From Williamsia sp. 1135 (GTDB taxonomy: Bacteria > Actinomycetota > Actinomycetes > Mycobacteriales > Mycobacteriaceae), in NCBI RefSeq assembly GCF_002095395.1, contig NZ_MJEI01000096.1, positions 1 to 64,000 of the forward strand: a stretch of DNA of 64,000 nt, written 5' to 3'. The notes beneath the pieces were generated by a model. The model was not told the origin of the DNA. It worked only from the letters and a program-made list of their open reading frames with translations, and made no database searches. Positions 26,895-35,244 of the stretch are shown one piece after another. The first letter of the stretch is position 1, and the number at the start of each line of letters is the position of its first letter. The translations under genes and the position numbers were made by a program.

Positions 26895-28379
26895 ATGGCA
26901 GAAAAGACTCACCACGAAATCGTCGTCGTCGGCGGTGGCTTCTCCGGCTTGGGGACCGCGATCGCGCTCAAGAAAGCCGGTTTCCACGACCTGCTCATCG
27001 TCGACGACGCCGATGGTCCCGGCGGCACCTGGCAGTGGAACACCTACCCGGGTGTGGCCGTCGACATCCCGTCGTTCAGCTACCAGTTTTCGTTTGCTCA
27101 GCGGTCGACCTGGTCACGTAGCTACGCACCTGGCCGTGAGCTGCGCGTGTACGCCAAGCAGATCGTCGACGAATACAACCTCGCACCCCACCTGCAGTTC
27201 TGCACCCGGGTCCACAAGGCCACGTTCGACGCGCAGTCCGCACAGTGGTCGATCTCGACCAGTTCTGGGGATGTCACCGCACGCTGGCTGATTCACGCCG
27301 GTGGACCGCTGAGCCAGCCCAAGCTGCCCGAGATCGACGGCATCGACACCTTCGAGGGCGCGACGATGCACACCAGCCGATGGGACCACGAGGTGTCCTT
27401 GGCGGGTAAACGGGTCGGGATCATCGGCACCGGAGCGACGGCCGTGCAGGTGATCCCTGAGATCGCACCCGACGTCGAGCAACTGACGGTTTTCCAACGA
27501 ACCCCCATCTGGTGTCTGCCGAAACCGGACTTTCCCCTCGGTCGCGTCGGACGCGCAGGACTGAGGAAAGTACCCGGAGTCAGGCAGGCCGCCCGCCTGG
27601 CGAGCCAGGCGTTCGTCGAGGCGACGTTCCCGGTGCTGGCGCACTTCCATCGCTGGATTCCCGGTACCTCCGCCCTCGAAGTTGCCGCCCGCAAGTATGT
27701 CGCCATGCAGGTCCTCGACCCGACCACACGGAGCAAGCTCACGCCCACCTACGCCCTCGGGTGCAAACGGCCGAGCTTCCACAATTCATATCTGTCAACC
27801 TTCAACCGTGACAACGTCGCCCTGGAGACCAGGTCCATCGAGGCGATCACCCCGAAGGGGATCAGGACAACCGACGGCGCCGAACATGAACTCGACGTAC
27901 TCATCCTGGCCACAGGTTTCAAGGTCACCGACAAGGATGCGCTACCGACCTACCAACTCACCTCGAACGACGGCACCGACTTGGCCGAGCACTGGGATAC
28001 CGATCGGTTCCACTCCTACCAGGGCGTCACGACGGCGGGCTTCCCGAACTTCTTCACCGTCTTTGGCCCATACGGCTACAACGGCGCTTCCTTCTTCACG
28101 CTGGTCGAGAACAGTGCGACCCACATCGTGCGGGTGCTCGACGAAGCTCGCCGCCGCCAAGCCACGTCGGCCGAAGTGACCGCGGCGGCACAGGACAAGT
28201 ACATGACCTCGATACTGGCGCGCCGCCCTCTGCAAGTGTTCACCAACCCGACCTGCGCGGACGCAAACAGCTACTACTTCACCAAGAACGGTGATGTGCC
28301 CTTCCGGGCATCGACCACACTCGAAGCGGCCTGGCAGAGCCGGTGGTTCTCCCTTGCCGACTACACCTTCGCCAGGTAG
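26895..28379 (+). CDS. Baeyer-Villiger-type flavin monooxygenase
   Basis: The 494-residue protein has an N-terminal FAD Rossmann motif (VVGGGFSGLG), a second NADPH motif (GIIGTGATAVQ), and between them the Baeyer-Villiger fingerprint FEGATMHTSRWD. LATGFK near the C-terminus is also typical. These enzymes insert oxygen next to a ketone, giving esters or lactones. The natural substrate is unknown; neighbours suggest a ketone or steroid-like compound. Confidence 0.9.
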   Translation: MAEKTHHEIVVVGGGFSGLGTAIALKKAGFHDLLIVDDADGPGGTWQWNTYPGVAVDIPSFSYQFSFAQRSTWSRSYAPGRELRVYAKQIVDEYNLAPHLQFCTRVHKATFDAQSAQWSISTSSGDVTARWLIHAGGPLSQPKLPEIDGIDTFEGATMHTSRWDHEVSLAGKRVGIIGTGATAVQVIPEIAPDVEQLTVFQRTPIWCLPKPDFPLGRVGRAGLRKVPGVRQAARLASQAFVEATFPVLAHFHRWIPGTSALEVAARKYVAMQVLDPTTRSKLTPTYALGCKRPSFHNSYLSTFNRDNVALETRSIEAITPKGIRTTDGAEHELDVLILATGFKVTDKDALPTYQLTSNDGTDLAEHWDTDRFHSYQGVTTAGFPNFFTVFGPYGYNGASFFTLVENSATHIVRVLDEARRRQATSAEVTAAAQDKYMTSILARRPLQVFTNPTCADANSYYFTKNGDVPFRASTTLEAAWQSRWFSLADYTFAR

Positions 28380-28459
28380 GCAACGGAACTCTGCCCTGGC
28401 CGAGTAGTCAAGCAACCAGTGGCCACCCGGGGGGTAGTTCGAAGCCGGGAGCTGAGTCC

Positions 28460-29008
28460 TCAGATCGGCTGGGCCCGGCGGACCTGCTCTGCCACCCGTG
28501 CCGGGTCGAGTTCCACATCGCAGGATATGACTGCCGGCCCGACGCGTAGGACCCCGGACGTCAGCGGTTGCGTTCGGAGCCCGCCGCGTCCGATCAGTGC
28601 TTTGCGGGTGCCTTCGCCTGCCATCGTGTCCATCCACACGCAGGGGTGGGCAGGACGGCCGCCGCGGAATCGGACCGGACCGTCGCCGGTGTCGATCTCG
28701 AACTCTTCGCCTCGCAGCGGGTCGAGTTCCAGTCCGCGGACCATGACGTTGCGGCGGGCCACCGCCGGATCGACGTCTCCTGCCGCGGCCTCCCAGGCCT
28801 CGAGGGCGAGAAAGGTGATCGCTGCCTCGGTGTGCGCCCGGACACCGAAGAATCGGTCACCGCGGATGCCTTTGTTCGCGGTGATCTCGATGAGATCGGG
28901 TGTCTGCGTCGTGACGTCGGCGGCGGGCCCATCCTTGGCCCGGCCGAAGTAGGCGTGGGCAGGGGACACCAGCAGGGAGACGATCTCGAAGCGGTACTCG
29001 CGTTCCAT
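28460..29008 (-). CDS. MOSC domain protein
   Basis: The 182-residue protein is a stand-alone MOSC domain (C-terminal sulfurase domain of molybdenum cofactor enzymes). NKGIRGDRFFGVRAH and ARRNVMVRGLEL are family blocks, and Cys in GRPAHPCVWMD is the conserved residue proposed to carry sulfur or bind Moco. It is convergent with the monooxygenase gene. The partner molybdoenzyme is not in this window. Confidence 0.85.
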   Translation of the reverse strand: MEREYRFEIVSLLVSPAHAYFGRAKDGPAADVTTQTPDLIEITANKGIRGDRFFGVRAHTEAAITFLALEAWEAAAGDVDPAVARRNVMVRGLELDPLRGEEFEIDTGDGPVRFRGGRPAHPCVWMDTMAGEGTRKALIGRGGLRTQPLTSGVLRVGPAVISCDVELDPARVAEQVRRAQPI

Positions 29009-29104
29009 GGGTCCACGGTGGCACGGCGTCGGTCCTCGGTCGGCATCTGGGTGTGCGCGGCCTGTCGCCAGAGGCGATCGGACGATAGTGGGCTCGCGGG
29101 CGGG

Positions 29105-30178
29105 TCAGCCGACGTAGAGGCCTTTGCCGGTGACGAGGGGCAGATCCAGGGTGGTGCGGATCCCCGGTGGGGCCGCGATGACCGCCGGGATGGCGTTGAC
29201 GATGCGGCCGGCGGCGGCCACGATCGCGGCGTGGTTGTGATCGCCCTTGACGCTGGTCGGGCAGATGTCGACGGCGTAGTTGGGTTCGCCGATGATCTCC
29301 ACGCGGTACGAACCACCTTCTTGCGCGGGCCGGGCCCAGTCCGGGCGCAGGTCGTCGCGCAGCCGGGTGACGTGCTCGACGACGATCGCGGAGTGCCCGT
29401 TGACTTTTCCGTGGATCTCGAAACGCATGGCGGCAACGGTGCCCTTCTCGATCCGTCCGACTGCGACATCGAACGCCTCGGGGGCGGGTTCCAATTCGAA
29501 GTTCTCGGTGATCTCGTCGACCTCGATACCGAGACCGGCCGCGAGTTGCCTTATCGTTGTGCCCCAAGTGAACCCGAGGATTCCCGGCTGGAAGAGGATC
29601 GGCAGGTCGTCGAGATCTTTGCCGAACCCCATGACGTCGAACATCACGGTGGCGCCATCGTAGGTGGCGTAGTCGGCGATCTCCATGACCCGGATCTGCT
29701 CGACGCGCTGGCAGGTGCCCGCCAGCGCCAGGGGGATCAGGTCATTGGCGAAACCGGGGTCGACGCCCGTGATGAAGATGCTGACGTCGCCCTTGCGGGC
29801 CGACGCCTCGACTCGGTCTATGTTCTTGTCGGGCAACAGTTGCCAGGGGAATTGCAGGATCACGGGCGACGAGCCGACCACATCGACTCCGGCCTCCAGA
29901 ATTTTCTGACAGTCCCTGAGCGCATCGCCGGTACGGATGTCGCCCATGGCGCAGTAGACGACACAGTCGGGTGTGGTGGCCAACACCGCATCGATGCTGC
30001 CGACCGCGGTGATGCCGGTGGTCACGTCGAGGCCGGCCAGCTCGCCGGCGTCTTTGCCCACTTTCGATTCTGTGGAGACGCCGACCGCCGTCAACTCGTA
30101 ATCCGCGCTCTCGATCAGTTGGGTCAGCGCCAGGCGGCCGACGTTGCCGGTGCCGATGAGGGCGACGCGAATCGCCAT
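29105..30178 (-). CDS. DapB-like NAD(P)-dependent dehydrogenase
   Basis: The 357-residue protein begins with a Rossmann motif (VALIGTGNVGRLALTQLI) and resembles the dihydrodipicolinate reductase N-terminal family. It lacks the DapB C-terminal lysine-pathway signature, and is longer than DapB. Actinobacteria have many such proteins near steroid and lipid catabolic genes, annotated as amine dehydrogenase-like. GGAG precedes the ATG. It lies in the same direction as the SDR gene 57 bases upstream, probably in one operon. Confidence 0.75.
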   Translation of the reverse strand: MAIRVALIGTGNVGRLALTQLIESADYELTAVGVSTESKVGKDAGELAGLDVTTGITAVGSIDAVLATTPDCVVYCAMGDIRTGDALRDCQKILEAGVDVVGSSPVILQFPWQLLPDKNIDRVEASARKGDVSIFITGVDPGFANDLIPLALAGTCQRVEQIRVMEIADYATYDGATVMFDVMGFGKDLDDLPILFQPGILGFTWGTTIRQLAAGLGIEVDEITENFELEPAPEAFDVAVGRIEKGTVAAMRFEIHGKVNGHSAIVVEHVTRLRDDLRPDWARPAQEGGSYRVEIIGEPNYAVDICPTSVKGDHNHAAIVAAAGRIVNAIPAVIAAPPGIRTTLDLPLVTGKGLYVG

Positions 30179-30235
30179 GGGGGATCTCCTCAGAAGTGTT
30201 GATGCACTGGTCTGTCGGGCTCTGGTGTCAGCAGG

Positions 30236-30976
30236 TCACATAGATTTGTGGGGAACGTCGGTGACCAGTCCGCCGTCGACGACGAACTCGGTTCCCGTCG
30301 CGTACGACGATTCATCGCTCGCCAGGAAGAGCACGAATGTGGACACCTCACTGGACTGCCCCGGTCGGCCGAGGGGAATCGTCACGAGGTCGTCGGGGAA
30401 CTTCTCGGTCATCGGTGTGCGGATCAGGCCGGGGTGCAAGGAGTTGACGCGGATGTTGTGCGGCGCCAGTTCCAGGGCCACCGATTTCGCGAGACCGCGC
30501 ACGGCCCACTTGGTCGCGACGTATCCGTGCGCCCAGGGGGCGCCGCGAAGGCCCTCGATGGACGAGACGTTGATGATCGAACCGCCACCGGCCGCGATCA
30601 TCGGATCGGTCGACGCCTGGATGCCGAAGAACGTGCCGGTGAGGTTGACGTCGATGATCTTCTGCCACTTGTCGTGCTTGAACTGCTGGATCGAACTGCC
30701 GTTGGCGATACCTGCGTTGTTGACGAGGACGTTCAGAGCCCCGAAGTCGTTGACGGCGGTGGCGACCGCGGCCTCCCACTGATCGAACTGCGCTACGTCC
30801 AGGTGGACGTAGCGTGCGGCGTCGCCGAGTTCGTCGGCCAGCGCCTGGCCTTTCTCGTCGAGGATGTCCCCGATCACGACCTTTGCGCCCTCTTCGACCA
30901 AGAGTCGGGCGTGAGATGCGCCCATTCCCTGAGCGCCACCGCTGATGATTGCCACTTTTCCGTCCACGCGTCCCAT
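30236..30976 (-). CDS. short-chain dehydrogenase/reductase
   Basis: The 246-residue protein starts MGRVDGKVAIISGGAQGMG with the glycine-rich cofactor loop. The catalytic YxxxK is in GYVATKWAVRG, with the Ser in INVSSIEG and NNAGIA before it. HPGLIRTPM follows. The pattern is close to 3-alpha(or 20-beta)-hydroxysteroid dehydrogenases of actinobacteria. A start at 31006 is possible, but 30976 fits the family length. Two GTGTCCA copies 24 bp apart (31007 and 31031) lie upstream and may be regulatory. Confidence 0.88.
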   Translation of the reverse strand: MGRVDGKVAIISGGAQGMGASHARLLVEEGAKVVIGDILDEKGQALADELGDAARYVHLDVAQFDQWEAAVATAVNDFGALNVLVNNAGIANGSSIQQFKHDKWQKIIDVNLTGTFFGIQASTDPMIAAGGGSIINVSSIEGLRGAPWAHGYVATKWAVRGLAKSVALELAPHNIRVNSLHPGLIRTPMTEKFPDDLVTIPLGRPGQSSEVSTFVLFLASDESSYATGTEFVVDGGLVTDVPHKSM

Positions 30977-31176
30977 GGCAGGCACGCTACCTCGACCATC
31001 AGACATGTGTCCAGACTCAAGTTTTGTTTGGTGTCCAAGTCGAGCCCGCGTCGATTCTGATTCCGCTGATTCGCCGCGCGGAAACGTCTTGTTCGGATGA
31101 TGCGACGAGGACCGCCGCGACCTACCGTTGACAAAACCACGTGTGGATCTCGCGCTGAAGCAGGTTTGGAGAGAAT

Positions 31177-32088
31177 ATGACTTGCACTGTGTTGGCGAGC
31201 TGGAACGATGGCGCGGCCAAGAGGGCCGTCATAGAGTTCGTGACTTCGGCGGTCACTCCCGGTGAAGGTTTCGTCGAAATCGCCGACCGGATCGCGGCGT
31301 TCGACAACGACGGCACCCTGTGGTCGGAGCAGCCGCTGCCGCCCCAGTTCGACTTCGTCTTTCGCAAATGGGGAGAGGAGGTCGCCGCAGACCACTCTCT
31401 GGCCGCAGTCCAGCCGTACAAGGCGTTGGTCGAAAAGGACAACGCCTTCTTTGCTCGGGTGGAAGCGCAGGACCCCGAGGTGATCGAGACCCTGCTTGCC
31501 GCGTTCTCACGGTCGTGGGCAGGGACCACCCCCGCCGAGTTCGACGCCCAGGTCCGGGTATGGCTGGAGACGGTCAGGCAACCGAAGTTCGATGTTCCCT
31601 ATGTCGAACTGGTGTACGCGCCGATGCTCGAACTCATTGAATACCTGAAAGACAACGACTTTCGTGTCTTTGTCTGCTCCGGCGGTGGGCGCGACTTCAT
31701 GCGGGTCTTCGCGGAGGAAACGTGGGGTATCTACAAGGAGAACGTGATCGGGACGGCCGCCGACTACCACTATTTGAATGGATCGATCGTTCGTGCTGAA
31801 CATGGCCTCGGCGGACTCGACATCGGTCCGGGTAAGCCCGAGCACATCTTCGCCACGACGGGGCGGCTGCCCGTGTTCGCCGGCGGTAACGCCGACGTCG
31901 ACATCGAGATGCTCGAGACCGCGACCTTCGCGTTGTTGGTGAACCACGACGACGACGAGCGCGAGTTCGCATACACATCGAATGCCGAGAAATTGGTCGA
32001 ACGCGCCAAGGAGCGCGGCTGGACGATGGTCTACAACATCCCCCTCCGGTCGAGGGGGACCAGTGGTGAGATGTCGCTCGGAGAGTGA
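31177..32088 (+). CDS. HAD-family hydrolase
   Basis: The 303-residue protein has the HAD nucleophile motif DNDGT at residues 43-47, the second motif Ser in VFVCSGGGRDF, and an acidic loop in FAGGNADVDIEML in place of the usual GNSDGD. It is likely a phosphatase; the long insert after the first motif resembles the phosphoserine phosphatase-like group of bacterial secreted or stress HAD proteins. GGAGAG lies upstream of the ATG. It is divergent from the SDR gene. Confidence 0.8.
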   Translation: MTCTVLASWNDGAAKRAVIEFVTSAVTPGEGFVEIADRIAAFDNDGTLWSEQPLPPQFDFVFRKWGEEVAADHSLAAVQPYKALVEKDNAFFARVEAQDPEVIETLLAAFSRSWAGTTPAEFDAQVRVWLETVRQPKFDVPYVELVYAPMLELIEYLKDNDFRVFVCSGGGRDFMRVFAEETWGIYKENVIGTAADYHYLNGSIVRAEHGLGGLDIGPGKPEHIFATTGRLPVFAGGNADVDIEMLETATFALLVNHDDDEREFAYTSNAEKLVERAKERGWTMVYNIPLRSRGTSGEMSLGE

Positions 32089-32344
32089 TGCGCGTACAGT
32101 CTTCGGTAAGTCAAAGTAATTGCCGCGGCGATCATTTTGGTCAGGTGTTCGGGTTCAACCTCAACAGGTCGGATACTTTCCCCTCGGGCGCGAGTTGTGA
32201 ATGCCAACTCCGCTGTCCGGCGGTGGATTCAGCGACAGAACATGTCTCCACGTGGCTCGGAGGCTTCTGCGTGGTGGAGGACGTAAAGGTCTCCTCTGTT
32301 TGTGCCGCAAAATGGGTGGAATCGATACGGGACTCCTGGTGAAA

Positions 32345-32710
32345 ATGGCGAAGATAGTTGCTGTTCGTTACTTCGATGATCTTGATGACGCACCGCTAGA
32401 CATCGTCGACCTCCACACCATGGAGTGGTCTTGGGCGGGCGTGGATTACCAATTCGACACCAGCACAATCAATCTCGCGAAGATAGAGGCCGGTGAGATC
32501 TCGGTTGCGGTCCTCTTGCAGAAGTCGACTCGGACTGGCACCACTCTGAAACGGCTGGCCTTTCCCTCGGCGCCGATAGGATTTGACGCCGCTGCGGAGC
32601 GACTGCGCATCGGACAGATTCGTACCTGGGCGCGGGCACAAAGCCGCGGTGTCGGGGACCGGGGGCGACTTTCTCGAGAGGTCATCGACGCATACAACCG
32701 GGCACACTGA
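32345..32710 (+). CDS. Lsr2-like nucleoid-associated protein
   Basis: The 121-residue protein has the Lsr2 layout. The N-terminus (MAKIVAVRYFDDLD..GVDYQFDTSTIN) matches the dimerisation domain. The C-terminus (IRTWARAQSRGVGDRGRLSREVIDAYNRAH) matches the DNA-binding domain, including the RGR minor-groove motif. The middle differs from canonical Lsr2 and has extra residues. Lsr2 silences AT-rich foreign DNA in mycobacteria; this looks like a divergent paralogue. Its last 29 bases overlap the convergent lipid kinase gene. The 250-bp region upstream (32089-32344) is less GC-rich and holds no other gene I can support. Confidence 0.8.
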   Translation: MAKIVAVRYFDDLDDAPLDIVDLHTMEWSWAGVDYQFDTSTINLAKIEAGEISVAVLLQKSTRTGTTLKRLAFPSAPIGFDAAAERLRIGQIRTWARAQSRGVGDRGRLSREVIDAYNRAH

Positions 32711-34016
32711 GCTCGCGGAGTCGAACCCAGTCCACTCGCGTCCGCGGACGATGAATTCCGGGTCGTTCCCGAGGAACCAGGACCCGCAGTGCGCCCGGTT
32801 TGATGGTGCATCGCACCGGAGTGGGGAACACGAGCGCTTCACCGTCGACGCCGACGGGGATCTCCGGCGCGTCGGCCTCGATCACGACGGCGTCGATGGT
32901 GTGCTGGGTCAGACCCCGTTGTCGGGTGCGGCGGAGTAGACCGAGGGCGTCTCTGGTGCTGTCGACCGAGATGGTGACCATTCCGAGGACGCCGCAGTCA
33001 ATCCGCGGCCGATGGCCGAGTCCTGCGAGATCACGAGTCTCGTAAGGTCCGTTGCTGATCAGCACGGCCTGCGGATTGTCGATGGTCATATTTCCCGCCC
33101 GGACCCGTAATCCGGCGCCCCGGTGGTTGCCGATGAGGTCGGGCAGCATCCGCAGCATCGTGCCCCGTTTGTCATCTCGGTATTCGGGACTCTGCACCAC
33201 CTCGGCGTACGCCCCGAAAGATGCATTGTTCACGAATGTGCGGCCGTCGATCTCGCCGAGATCGACGCGGATCTCCGTCCCGTCGACCAGTGCATCGAGG
33301 CATTTGGCCGGATCGTCGAGGTCGAGTCCGAGATCGCCGGCGAAGTGATTGCGAGTGCCGGCACTGATCACCAGGTACGGGAGGTCGTGTTCGGCGGCGA
33401 TGCCCGCGACGAGTGCCTGCGTACCGTCGCCGCCCGCAACTCCGAGCAGATCGGCCCCGCGCTCGACCGCGTCCCGGGTCAGGGCTGCGACGTCGACGAT
33501 CCCGTGTCCGTCGAGCAGCGCGACCTCGGCACCGAGCGCCTCGGCTCTTTTCTTCAGGTCGAACTTGCCGACCTTCCCTCCGCCCGAACGGGGATTCATC
33601 ACCAGGAACGCGTGCTCGGGCGGCGAGGCCCCCCGCTCTGGCATCGCTGCGGCGGCGTTGTCCCGCCGAAGCGCTGAGCGGGCACAGATTCCGGAAATCA
33701 TCAGCAATACGATCGAGGCCAGCACCACCCACAGCAGACTCGCTCGAACGAGCAAGCCCAGAAACACAAGTGGGGCAACGATGAGTGCCGCCAGCGACAC
33801 CCAACGCACCACTCCGCGGGCCGACAGAAACCAGTACAGGGCGACGATCACGATCGCGATCGTGCCCACTGCCGCGATCAGCAATGTCAGTGTGTCCAGG
33901 CCCGCGAACACCAGGAGGACTGCCGCTGTCGCCAGTACGGCAAGAAACGACGCCCGTGCCAACCAGCGGGCGGCTGCCGGCGACGCGGGGTCCGGATTGT
34001 CACGATGGCTGTTCAT
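32682..34016 (-). CDS. membrane-linked diacylglycerol/lipid kinase
   Basis: The ATG at 34016 gives 444 residues. About 110 N-terminal residues form four hydrophobic helices (LARASFLAVLATAAVLLVF, LLIAAVGTIAIVIVALYWF, WVSLAALIVAPLVFLGLLV, LLWVVLASIVLLMIS). The rest is a DAGK catalytic domain with FLVMNPRSGGGK, the GGDGT motif, SAGTRNHFAGDLGL and VGVDGEA. It likely phosphorylates diacylglycerol or a related lipid at the membrane. The fused membrane domain is not part of the standard YegS/DgkB form. It lies 25 bases after the amphi-Trp gene. Confidence 0.85.
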   Translation of the reverse strand: MNSHRDNPDPASPAAARWLARASFLAVLATAAVLLVFAGLDTLTLLIAAVGTIAIVIVALYWFLSARGVVRWVSLAALIVAPLVFLGLLVRASLLWVVLASIVLLMISGICARSALRRDNAAAAMPERGASPPEHAFLVMNPRSGGGKVGKFDLKKRAEALGAEVALLDGHGIVDVAALTRDAVERGADLLGVAGGDGTQALVAGIAAEHDLPYLVISAGTRNHFAGDLGLDLDDPAKCLDALVDGTEIRVDLGEIDGRTFVNNASFGAYAEVVQSPEYRDDKRGTMLRMLPDLIGNHRGAGLRVRAGNMTIDNPQAVLISNGPYETRDLAGLGHRPRIDCGVLGMVTISVDSTRDALGLLRRTRQRGLTQHTIDAVVIEADAPEIPVGVDGEALVFPTPVRCTIKPGALRVLVPRERPGIHRPRTRVDWVRLRELSVPGCMRR

Positions 34017-34041
34017 TTGCCGACGGTGCCGGTGCGGCGTA

Positions 34042-34365
34042 CTACTTGGCAGCCGCTTTGCGTGGCCGAGCCCGCCGGGTCGCCTTGGCCGGGGCGGCCG
34101 CGGCCGGTTCGGGTGCTGCATTGGCAGGCGCTGCAGAAGCTCCATCGCGCCATTTGATCTCGATCTCGATCTCCGTCTCGTCCCCGTCGACCTCGATCTC
34201 CAGCTCGAACTGGACTCGGTCGGCGACTTCGACGGTGATCGACTCACCGCCGGTGCCCAGGTCCACTTCGGATCCGCTGGCAAGGGCTTTGCCGAGGGCG
34301 ATGAGTCTTTCGGAAACCTGCTTACGGGTCAGCTCGGTGGTCTTCTTGATCTCCAGCTTCGGCAT
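34042..34365 (-). CDS. amphi-Trp domain protein
   Basis: The 107-residue protein starts MPKLEIKKTTELTRKQVSERL and has alternating acidic/hydrophobic strands ending EIEIEIKW, the amphi-Trp family hallmark. The C-terminus is a low-complexity Ala/Pro tail ending in basic residues (RRARPRKAAAK). AGGAG precedes the ATG at 34365. The family's function is unknown. It is upstream of, and probably co-transcribed with, the lipid kinase. The 230-bp gap upstream (34366-34595) shows nothing I can support. Confidence 0.75.
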   Translation of the reverse strand: MPKLEIKKTTELTRKQVSERLIALGKALASGSEVDLGTGGESITVEVADRVQFELEIEVDGDETEIEIEIKWRDGASAAPANAAPEPAAAAPAKATRRARPRKAAAK

Positions 34366-34595
34366 GTCGGGCTCCTGGCTTCTCGTCGATGTACAGATCG
34401 GATTGATGGGAATCATTTTCGGGCTCGCCGGCTTCGGGAGATCCGGGCCGACGATCGCGATCATGGTCAGTGGAGCTTCGGCGACGACGGATACCCTCGG
34501 CGACAACCGCTGCGCCGTCCGTGTTCGACCGCTGTCTGATGACAGGGTGCCCGATCACCGCACGTCTCGTGGCTCTTCCGTTGCGCATCGTCATG

Positions 34596-35051
34596 TCAGT
34601 CCGCCATCGGGCGGTCGGCTTGGAGCGTCGCGACGATCGCTCGGGAGGGGATGCGCCCCTGCGCGACGATCTGCGCCGAGACCAGACGGGCAGACGCCGA
34701 GATCGAGGCGACTCCGATGTTCTCCCAGACGATCACCGCGGCGGTGGCGCCTGAGCGGATCGCCCTCGCCACGTTGTCGATGTCGTCGGCCGCCAAGATC
34801 TCGGCCAGTGTCCCCGTGAGCGAGCCCAACTCGGAGGCTTCCCCGAGGTCTTCGACCTCGGTCACCGCGATGTCGCCGGCGGCCGACTTCGTGACGATGA
34901 GCAGATCGAGTACCCGGATGATGCCGCGGTCGACGAGGTCGAGCAATGATCGCGTCATGGCAGCGGGAATGTGGTGTTCACCGGCGACGAACTCGACGAT
35001 CACGTAGTCGATAGGACCCAGTTCGGAGTAGTCGATCAACCGGACCTCCAT
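34596..35051 (-). CDS. DUF6325-family protein
   Basis: The 151-residue protein starts MEVRLIDYSELGPIDYVIVEF, the opening of the DUF6325/DUF1269-like group. It has LLDLVDRGIIRVLDLLIV, an acidic middle, and a Gly/Ala-rich helix (SGATAAVIVWENIGVASISASARL) like the glycine-zipper part of DUF1269 proteins. No enzymatic motif is seen. Such genes are common in actinobacterial stress islands. It is divergent from the large LuxR-type regulator gene. Confidence 0.7.
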   Translation of the reverse strand: MEVRLIDYSELGPIDYVIVEFVAGEHHIPAAMTRSLLDLVDRGIIRVLDLLIVTKSAAGDIAVTEVEDLGEASELGSLTGTLAEILAADDIDNVARAIRSGATAAVIVWENIGVASISASARLVSAQIVAQGRIPSRAIVATLQADRPMAD

Positions 35052-35244
35052 GTGCAGTCGTGCACGCCGGCGTGGGGAACCTGCGCACACGCCCGACGGT
35101 GAATGACGTCAGTTTCCCAATCCATGTCTCGTTCTGTCGTCACCCGTAGGGAATGAGATGTGCGAGCGGGTAAGAAGACTTATCATCAGGCTCAGGTGTT
35201 CCACGGGCGGGGCCGGGAACGATACCGGAAGAGGTGGTCAAAAC

